32,530 nt of DNA, taken from IMG/VR virus record IMGVR_UViG_3300020281_000085, positions 1 through 32,530 of that record. One strand, 5' to 3'. The notes under the pieces are model-generated. The model was not told the DNA's origin and did no database searches. It saw only the letters and a program-made list of their open reading frames with translations. Below are positions 7,054-15,300 of the stretch, in pieces. Origin of the DNA: a virus. The first letter of the stretch is position 1. Every line of letters begins with the position of its first letter. Made by a program: the position numbers and the translations under genes.

Positions 7054-8691
7054 TTAAAAAGTTCCCCCGTCTAGGGTTGAAGTCCAATGTGGTTTATTTG
7101 TATATACCACTGTAACAGTATTAGGTACAGATGACAAGTTTGCTATGGCACCATTGTTTCCTTCTTTACGTAAATTGTTGGAAGTATTGAATGTTCCTTC
7201 AACACCGATTAGATTTACTGAAGCAGAACCAGTAACGCCACTCTCGACAATACCGAATGCACCTGTGGTATCTTGTTTAATTATATCACCTGCAGCTGCG
7301 GTGATAGCAGCGTTAAGAGCAAGTGTATTTTTAGTTATTGCTGTTAATACCTGTTTTGATGTTACAACTGGTGATTGAGGATTGTTAGTAGATCTTTGTA
7401 GTCCTTCACTATCAAACCAAACAACACCTCCAGAATTAAAGTCTCCAGACTGATAGTAAATACCTTTAATATCAAGGAAACCTTTTGTACCAGAGACGAC
7501 ACTATTTGATATAGTTGCATCAGGTACGTATGTCCATCTTCTACTGTCATCACCATGTGTGTCATGGTTTCCAGTACCAGCAGTGCTTGATGCAATTGAA
7601 TTATCATCAAATCCAAAGAAACCCTCTTTTGAATTTGCGGTTCCAACACCAACATTATATGTGAAACTTAATCCACGGTCAGTGTTAGTATCGATTGCGT
7701 GAGTAACTGTAAGTTGCTGACCTGTAGCAATACCTGCAAGAGTGACACCTTGGAATGTTAATGTCTTAGAACCTGCATTAACATTCGTGACTGTTGTAAT
7801 ACCACTTAGCGATAGACTTGCATGCTGTAAAGTATCATTAACATTAATTCCTATAACTGAATCAACTACAACTGTAGATGCACCAGCATTCACAGTTTGC
7901 ATAACAGTTCTTGAACTTGTAGCATCACCAACTGATAAAATAGGATCATTTACAGTTGCCTGTGTCGAGTTAACTGTTGTGGTTGTACCATCAACTTGTA
8001 AGTTACCTTTAATGATAACATCACCTTCATTACTCAATCCATCTGGGAATGGATCAATGAATAATTTAGTAGTGCTACCCAAAGTTTGAATACTGTTACT
8101 ACTAATTTGAACTTCTCCAAGAGTAGCATTACTTCCAGCAACAACTAATTGACCACCAACAATTACTCTACCTGTATCAAATTTTACATCTGCTCCAGCA
8201 AATTTTAATTGATCATCTCCATTCTCATCATATTCAATCGTAGAATCAGGAGCAGCAGTTCCATTTACACCACCACCAAATCCAAGTTTGGTATCATCAG
8301 GTATCATTACATCACCTGAACCATTTGGATTAATAATTATATCGCCATCAGTATCACTTGAGGATAGCGTATTTGAATCTAAAGTTAAATTATCTACATT
8401 CCATACATCTATTTTTCTATCACTATCAACAACAGCAACGATACCACCATCACTATTTCTGGAGTTCGATACACCTGCTAATTCACCAGGTGTGTGTTCC
8501 ATCATTGAAGTATAATAATGACCAGCGACTGGATTGACGTTTGTACCATCATCTCCTAAAAATATCCTGTCTTTATACTGGTTTGTACCACCGTAGCTAC
8601 CGATACCAGTAACATACGCCATTTCACCCCAATTCAAACTAGCAGGTTTGGCCGTACCTGATGATCGTTTGATTCTAATTATACTAGCCAT
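7054..8691 (-). CDS. Fibre-like virion structural protein (545 aa)
   Basis: A Gly/Ser/Thr/Asn/Asp-rich beta-type protein typical of phage fibres and appendages. The N-terminus (IIRIKRSSGTAKPASLNWGE, then MAYVTG) is the kind found at the start of marine phage fibre/structural proteins that bind a virion partner. The interior carries repeated fibre-shaft motifs: VDNLTLDSNTLSSSDTDGDI, IINPNGSGDV, and GNLQVDGTTTTVNSTQATVN followed by DPILSVGD (about 225-257). It ends LDGGTF. It occupies the position of T4 wac (fibritin) just upstream of gp13, but I see no fibritin coiled coil or foldon signature, so homology to wac is not supported. Start ATG has GGAGGA 10 bases upstream, inside the end of the 75-aa gene. 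The receptor or partner cannot be told. Confidence 0.85.
   Translation of the reverse strand: MASIIRIKRSSGTAKPASLNWGEMAYVTGIGSYGGTNQYKDRIFLGDDGTNVNPVAGHYYTSMMEHTPGELAGVSNSRNSDGGIVAVVDSDRKIDVWNVDNLTLDSNTLSSSDTDGDIIINPNGSGDVMIPDDTKLGFGGGVNGTAAPDSTIEYDENGDDQLKFAGADVKFDTGRVIVGGQLVVAGSNATLGEVQISSNSIQTLGSTTKLFIDPFPDGLSNEGDVIIKGNLQVDGTTTTVNSTQATVNDPILSVGDATSSRTVMQTVNAGASTVVVDSVIGINVNDTLQHASLSLSGITTVTNVNAGSKTLTFQGVTLAGIATGQQLTVTHAIDTNTDRGLSFTYNVGVGTANSKEGFFGFDDNSIASSTAGTGNHDTHGDDSRRWTYVPDATISNSVVSGTKGFLDIKGIYYQSGDFNSGGVVWFDSEGLQRSTNNPQSPVVTSKQVLTAITKNTLALNAAITAAAGDIIKQDTTGAFGIVESGVTGSASVNLIGVEGTFNTSNNLRKEGNNGAIANLSSVPNTVTVVYTNKPHWTSTLDGGTF
7062..7068 (-). promoter_or_regulatory. Shine-Dalgarno for the 58-aa gene, embedded in the LDGGTF codons of the 545-aa gene
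   Basis: GGGGGAA on the minus strand lies 11 bases before the ATG at 7050. The same bases encode the Gly-Gly-Thr residues near the C-terminus of the 545-aa protein. Confidence 0.55.
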
Positions 8692-8692
8692 T

Positions 8693-8920
8693 TCAGAAAT
8701 TTCCTCCGTTGATGTCTAAATTCTGTGCTGCACCTGGCGTTAATTCTAATGTCGCATCAAATTTTTTCGTTACACCATTATATACAAGTACCATTCCATT
8801 AGATAAAGTGGAGGCATTTACGTCGCTTAATTCTGATAATGATAGAGTTGAGGAGCCTGCCAGTGATGAAATCACTTTTGTGGCATTTTGTTGCCCTACT
8901 CTGACTTTGATATCTGCCAT
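8693..8920 (-). CDS. Small fibre-associated structural protein (75 aa)
   Basis: Starts MADIKVRVGQQNATKVIS and continues SLSELSDVNASTLSNGMVLV, followed by YNGVTKKFDA. The LSDV...LVYN pattern is that of short phage fibre/appendage modules. It ends LDINGGNF, similar to the LDGGTF end of the next protein. It is the first gene after a perfect TATAAATA late promoter (8950-8957), so it probably heads a late transcript that continues through the 545-aa gene, the 58-aa gene and the neck genes. Only one base separates its stop from the next ATG. Small proteins of this type occur in marine T4-like phages. The role is unproven, perhaps a fibre connector or partner of the 545-aa protein. Confidence 0.8.
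   Translation of the reverse strand: MADIKVRVGQQNATKVISSLAGSSTLSLSELSDVNASTLSNGMVLVYNGVTKKFDATLELTPGAAQNLDINGGNF
8702..8707 (-). promoter_or_regulatory. Shine-Dalgarno for the 545-aa gene, embedded in the INGGNF codons of the 75-aa gene
   Basis: GGAGGA on the minus strand lies 10 bases before the ATG at 8691 and encodes part of the Gly-Gly-Asn near the end of the 75-aa protein. It is one of the best ribosome-binding matches in the window. Confidence 0.65.
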
Positions 8921-8949
8921 CTATTAGTTAGCAATTCAGATCTAAAAAG

Positions 8950-8957
8950 TATTTATA
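8950..8957 (-). promoter_or_regulatory. T4-type late promoter TATAAATA upstream of the 75-aa gene
   Basis: A perfect TATAAATA (followed by C) in a 42-base intergenic gap, 29 bases before the ATG at 8920. T4 late promoters consist of this box alone, without a -35 element, and are read by the gp55 sigma factor with the gp45 clamp. Transcription would start about 5-7 bases downstream of the box. No clear Shine-Dalgarno is seen in the short leader. Confidence 0.8.
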
Positions 8958-8962
8958 TTTAT

Positions 8963-9166
8963 CTATGACGTTATCTTTAATGATAGTTCTTTCAGCATGA
9001 ATTTAAGTTCTTCAATTTCTTTTTTCATATTTTCCATCTCTGTTTTTCTATCAGAATTTCTAATTTTATCAGACATATAATTTTTATAAGAATTAGTATC
9101 ACAATTTATGATAGCACCAGTTCTTTCATCACGAAATAGATTTTTATGTCCTTCTACTGGTATCAT
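8963..9166 (-). CDS. Small protein with C-terminal coiled coil (67 aa)
   Basis: Begins MIPVEGHKNLFRDERTGAII, followed by NCDTNSYKNYM. The second half (about 36-65) is a Lys/Glu/Leu/Met heptad-like helix (TEMENMKKEIEELKFMLKEL). Proteins with this N-terminus and a helical tail recur among small hypothetical proteins near structural genes in T4-like marine phages. No function is known to me. The start overlaps the stop of the 66-aa gene (ATGA). The stop lies just upstream of the late promoter, so it ends the gp8 to 66/67-aa transcription segment unless there is read-through. Confidence 0.75.
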   Translation of the reverse strand: MIPVEGHKNLFRDERTGAIINCDTNSYKNYMSDKIRNSDRKTEMENMKKEIEELKFMLKELSLKITS

Positions 9167-9363
9167 ACTGATTTTACTTTAGTTTTTTTCTTAGCAATAG
9201 GAAGTGGAAGATTAAATCCAGTTCCCTTTCTAAACTTTTCATTACTAGATTTAATTTTACCTAAATCTCTAACACTATTTGTAATAGCATCATCTATTGT
9301 AACAGGTTTTTCATCATAATATTTTGGAGTTACTTGCTCCATAAATTGTTGAAATGTTTTCAT
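9163..9363 (-). CDS. Small basic protein with capsid-targeting-like N-terminus (66 aa)
   Basis: N-terminus MKTFQQFMEQ closely resembles the T4 internal-protein capsid-targeting peptide MKTYQEFIAE. The C-terminus (LPLPIAKKKTKVKSV) resembles that of the 68-aa protein at 370-576, while the middle differs (TIDDAITNSVRDLGKIK here). The start overlaps the stop of the 2503-aa gene (TAATG), so translation is coupled to a virion protein. From these features I infer a protein that is packaged into the prohead and trimmed by the gp21-type protease. A plain accessory of the neighbouring baseplate genes is the alternative. No catalytic motif is seen. Confidence 0.75.
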   Translation of the reverse strand: MKTFQQFMEQVTPKYYDEKPVTIDDAITNSVRDLGKIKSSNEKFRKGTGFNLPLPIAKKKTKVKSV

Positions 9364-12300
9364 TACGCTAATGCAATTGCTCTAAAGTCTTGTAATCTGA
9401 CGGGATATGATTCATTTGTTGAAATCATAACTACCTTAATAACGAATCCATGGAATTGTTCTAAACCATCAACTGAGAATTGATATTCAGAGAACTTACC
9501 AGTTGAACTTGGAGTTACATATGCGTCTGCTCTACCATCATTTTGACTCAAATCAATTATATCATCACCAAAACCATCCCCATCTGTATCTTTCATATTT
9601 TTATATCCAGGAAATGGTCTATAAGTTTGAGATACTTCGCTAGAATCAGCACTGAATAATCTGTAAAATACTCTGAAATCAGCTTCAGGTGGAACACTTG
9701 CACCAATTAGTACCTTAAGTGATGTTGCAGGTTGTTCAAGAAATACTGCTTGAGTGACTAATGATGACCCATGAGGATCGTCCTCCAATTGATTTGTTCT
9801 TTGATCAGTTGAATAATTATCAATTCCAATTGGATTATTTATTTTATTTCGATGGAAACTGAATGTCGCATTTTTTACATCAAGTTCTGGAGATAAATTT
9901 GGATCTTTAGTAAACATATCAATATTCAATGTGAGAGACTTATTTTTAGGTAAAGTATTTAACTTAGTTGATTCATTTACTTTTGATGCAACCAATCTAG
10001 GAGTTGGGAAATGAGTAGTTTCATTTAATGCTACGGATGTAATTCCCTGATCCAAGAATGAAATTTCTGTTCCATTAGCACTTGTTCCACTAATAGTTCT
10101 AACACTTGAATTTACTGTCGTTTTGGTACCAGGTGTTATGACATTAAAATATGGTGTAAATGCACTAAATTGATGATTTTGAGATATTTTTACTTGATCT
10201 CCACCAAATCCTTTTTCATTTGTAAAACTTAAAAGGTTATTACCGCTGACTCTCTGGGCATCAAAATTGCCAACATTTACTTGTAAGTAATAATTATCAA
10301 TATTTGATGCATTATTTAAAGTCGTATTTGTAGGAAGAGTATGAGTTGTATTAATACCAACTAATGGCATTCCATTCACTTCATATGTTTGAATGCTTGT
10401 ACCAGATTCATGTGATGTTGCTTTTGTGCTCAATTGTCCTCTTGTCAATGTCAATTGTCCAGTTCCTACAATATACCTTACAAGTTCACCATCAAAAAGA
10501 GCAAATCCTCTATCAGTGGTTATACCAGAGTATTTTGTAAAAGGTGTAGTATCAGAGACTGAAACTGTTGTACCATCTGCTGTTATATCTGATGTGGTAG
10601 CAACTATTTCTGTATCAGGATCTACGTCTTCTATTTTTATTTGATTTGTACCACCATGATGAGCATGATTATACTGTACAACCTCAAATACATTTCCAGT
10701 ATAAAGATCTCCATTTACAGTTGAGTCACCATTTACTTTAACATTAGCTACAGCTGTTCTACTATTATTATTACTTCCATATTCTATTAGATCTGCATTA
10801 TTATTAAATTTTTCACCATTTACATCAGTTAGATATAAAGTATCAAATTGACTATTGATTGCTGCAACAACAAACTTAAATCCTGCACCTCTAGTTACTT
10901 TTGTGCTTGTATTATCAACAGTTAAAACATCACCAACTTGATATCCTGTACCTGCTCCATTTATTACAACATTTGTAACTACTTCACCAGATACTGTTAT
11001 ATTACACGTAGCACCACTTCCATTTCCAGTCAAAGAAATTGTTGGGACAGCAGTTGTACTACTAAATGAATATCCAGACCCACCTGCAATTAGTTCAGGA
11101 GTTGCAATAGGAGCTCCTTGACCTTCAACTATACCAGTTATACTAACGTCTTCTGCATCAGAAGGTAAACCAGTGCTGACCTTTCTTCCTATTGGGAATT
11201 TAGCATTTGTTTTAGTGCCTGATCCATCAATTTTGACAATTAATTTTCTAGGTAGTGAGCGTATTGGATTATCTATAATTTTTTGAGTATTTTCATTACC
11301 AGGTTCGATTGGTGTATTATAGAATGTAGTTGTTCCTGTAACTCCTGTGATGAATTTTGCTTTTCTTAATTTAAATGTTAAATCTTGGAACTGACTCGCT
11401 GTCCATATAGTTCCGTTTTGAGATTTAAATAAACTACCACCAATGTACTGCTTAGAAACAACAACATTTTCCGCATCTGGTAAATTTGATGTTTTTATTG
11501 TTTTCTCACCCATTGTAGAAACAAATAATTCATATTTGTCTGATGCTGGAGATAAGAATACAATAGCATATTCTTTACCAGATTCTAAGTAAATTGGTGA
11601 CTGGAATTTAATAGTTGTTGCTACTGAAGCGTCATTGGAAGTTTCAATCGGTTTTCCATCATTATATGTTTGTGGATTAATTGATAATTGAGCATAATCT
11701 TGTACCAAATATTGAGTAGGAGTTCCTAATTCAACTTCTCTTAATTCAACAAATAACTTTGCTTTCGGATCGATTGATTTAAAGTAAACATCAAACGAAG
11801 TTAAAAATGCACCAGTCTCGTCAACAGTAAATGATTGTGCGAGTGGGTCTCTATGAGGAGCAAGGAATTTCTCACCTTCTTCTTCCTTCCATGTCAGATT
11901 TGTTTTTGTGGTTGTTTCACTAGGTTTTGTTCCAGATGGTGGTGGTGGATTTCTTACTTGTACAGTGTTTGTAGTTTGAGTTTCTATGGTACCTGTAGCA
12001 GTGAATACACCAGATGCATCACTAGCATGATCAGTGCTGCCAGGAACTGGCACAGTGCCCTCTGGTGCAGCTGTAACTCTAAATGTTTTTGATCCTGTCT
12101 CAAAGAGAACTGGAGGTGCTGGTGTTGTATTTGGATCTCTAAAGAAAAATGCACCTAGTAAATCTCCCCAATTATCACTGACTAAATCTACACTAGTAAC
12201 TTTTGCAACTGCTCCACTCTCTTGTCCAATTATTTTTGCACCTTTTGTTATGAAACCATAATATTTTTCAATGTTTGCTAATGCTATACAATCAATATTT

Positions 12301-15300
12301 AATAATTTGGATGTTGCAGAATATGTATCTGATGGAGCAGGTCTAGTGCTATCGAATGGATCTACAGTGTATGTTTCGACTGAAACGGAAGGGGATCCTA
12401 AACCAGCACCAATTTCAGGTCTTGAAGTATCACCAAATTTATGGTTAGGTTTTTGTATTCTGGCAAATCCAATTGTAAGTGGTTTAGCGGATTTGTTGAA
12501 GGATTTTGTAATTTTAACATCTTCAAGCACATTGAATGTGCCTTTCTGCATTTTTATTTCGACTAATTTAGGTACAATATCAGGAATAGCATTATCAAGA
12601 TAATGATAATGTTTTGTTTGAGGTTTTAATCCATTTGCACTAAAAAATACATTTCGAGAACGCATATAAGGATCAACTTCACTTGTTACTTTTATACTTT
12701 CAACATAATCATATTCTTTACTTGGACCTTGTAATTGATTAGTATATGTGGTTAAGAATGTTTCTGTCTCTAGATATTGTGCGTTTATTATTTTTATTCT
12801 ATCTCTATACCAGTCAGAATCTGGATCATCAATATCTTTACCAGTATCTTCTGTAACTCCAGTTGCTTCTGATTTAGTTCCTAATGAAACTGTATTAGCA
12901 ACTGCTGCCCATTTAGCTCCAGTGGATTCTTGTCTGACGTTTTCAACATAAATTGTCCTTGTCCAGTTGTCAGATGGAGGGTCTAATACAACTGCACCCA
13001 TGAAAACTATGACGTTAAATGGATTAACATTTTCAATTCCTGTAGCATGTGGATTTTCTATCCAATCTACTTCTTCATAATCTAAAGTAATCATATCACC
13101 AGTTTTTCTACAATTTGTATCTAACAATTGTAAATTTGAGTTTGGATCGCATTTAGTTACATCAATAGCTGGATTTAATGCTAACTCAGGATTTATATTC
13201 CAGTTATCAACTGCACATACTAATTCTTGTTTTATTACATCAACATCACATATTGATCCTTTTTCTGGATGGAAATTAATAAATCTCCTGTCTTTAAAGT
13301 TATTTACAAAGAAACCAGACTTAAATCTATCCAATCCATCCGCATCTTTAACTTGCATGCTTTGTGTGGATAATTCAAGTGCATTCAATGAGGTCACTGT
13401 TTCTAATGTTTCTATTCTTCTTTCTAATGCACCAATGTCTCTCATAGTATATCTCTTATTATCTTTAAGAGTAATAATTGGATGATTAACTGTATCAAAA
13501 AGATAAGCTGGTAATCCAATTTCTGCAATTTCCATTGAGTCTCCTAGTTCAGTAGGAGGAACAGGTATATCATCTGATTCACCTTTTATGAGTTGAACTT
13601 CCTCAAATCTATTGATAATCAATTTATCAATTCTAGGTAAATAGTAACTATATCCAAATAACGAACTTTCATTTGGGGCTATTACAAATGGCAAAGTAGA
13701 CTCAAATGATCTATTATCAAATGCGAATGGAGATCCACTTATTGTGTCAGGATCAAAAGTAGATACTCTTGGTCTAAAATCAAGAACGTCTGAAAGTCTA
13801 CATCCATTTATACTCGGAATATCCTTTGAATATCTCTCTTTTGTATATGAGTTTACAGTAAATAAATCACCAACATTACCAGTTGCAACTTGATATTTGT
13901 CAAAAATAATTAGAAGTTTTTTCGATGGAATTCCTACTTTTGCTTTTCTAACTATCTTAGAATAATCACAATATTGATTTTTATGTCCTTTTTCTAAATT
14001 ATAATTATTTGTTCTATTCACAAAATTTCCACTCTCAGTATCCATCAACACAGTTTCAATACCAGATTCTTTGAAAATTATATCCTCTCCTATGGTAAAT
14101 GTATTTGCATTTAGGTATACAAAATTAATTTCAGTTGCATTTGGAACGCTTACAACTTGACCAATAGCACGACTATCTTTTCCAACAACCTTTTCACCAA
14201 TAACAACATTTGTATTTAATGCCAATCCAGATACAAATTTAAGTTTATCTAAAACAGGGGTAGACGTTGTTTTTGATTCAAGAACAGCGATCACTTTAAC
14301 AACATCTGGCACATTTAGAGATATTTCTTTATCTTCAACTCTAACTCCATAAGCATCACTCGTGGTTAATCCACTTTCGAGATTTGACACTCCAGACGTG
14401 CGAGTTATTTCTACAGATTGACTTCTTACGTAATCTTTTGTTTTACTTGTGGCACCGAATTTTTTTAATGTTACATTTACAGTCGCATTACCACTTGCTT
14501 TTGACAATCCATTAAAACTTATATCATTTCCACTGTTTGTAATATTAACTTGATCTGAAGTTAATGGTTCTACAGTACCATCAGTATAATGGATTGAATA
14601 TCTTTCAGCATCAAATGGTTCAAAGAATACACTTGTTACACCAACAGTCGCTGCCAAACCAACTTGCGATGAAAATGATATTGAATTGCCACTTATACTT
14701 TGATTAAGTATTTGTTTATTAATTATTAAATTAGAATTAGATGTATCAACATTTGAAATGTATTTTTTAGGTAATTTTGTAAAAATAGATGATTTTCCAT
14801 AGTTTGATACTTGTGCTACTTTAATTCTAAAGGTAGATTGCTGAGCTCCAGAAACAGATCCCTCACATACACCTGATACATCTTCGGTTGAAGCTAGAGT
14901 CAATGTGGTGCCAGTTGAGTTTATATTTGATATTTTGTTAAAGTGGGGAACCTCTCCTGCATCATTATTATAAGCAATGATTGTATCAGTTTTTATACCA
15001 GTATTTGCAAAATTACGACCATTTACACTTGCAGTACTTGAACCTGTAATGTTCAATTCATCTGACACTGAAAATCCAGGTAATACGTGATCAAAAAGAA
15101 CTGCATCAGCACTAAAATCAGATGCTAATGTAGCTTCTACTTTATCTTTAGATTGAAAAACTGATTTTATATCTCCAATATTATATGAAATAACTCCTGG
15201 TTGTGCAAGCGTTCCATTTTTGATAGATACTTTTTCAGTTGTTTCTTTCTCATTAAAAATTATTTGCTCACCCTCTATAAATGCACCTGTTGTTTGTGAT

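Noticed and set aside
7054-8691. 545-aa protein as fibritin (wac) by position
   Set aside because: Position fits, but the sequence is beta-type fibre motifs with no long coiled coil or foldon-like C-terminus, so I kept a neutral fibre-like name.
8921-8962. Rho-independent terminator in this gap or in 18474-18515
   Set aside because: T-runs are present, but I find no GC stem-loop preceding them on the minus strand.
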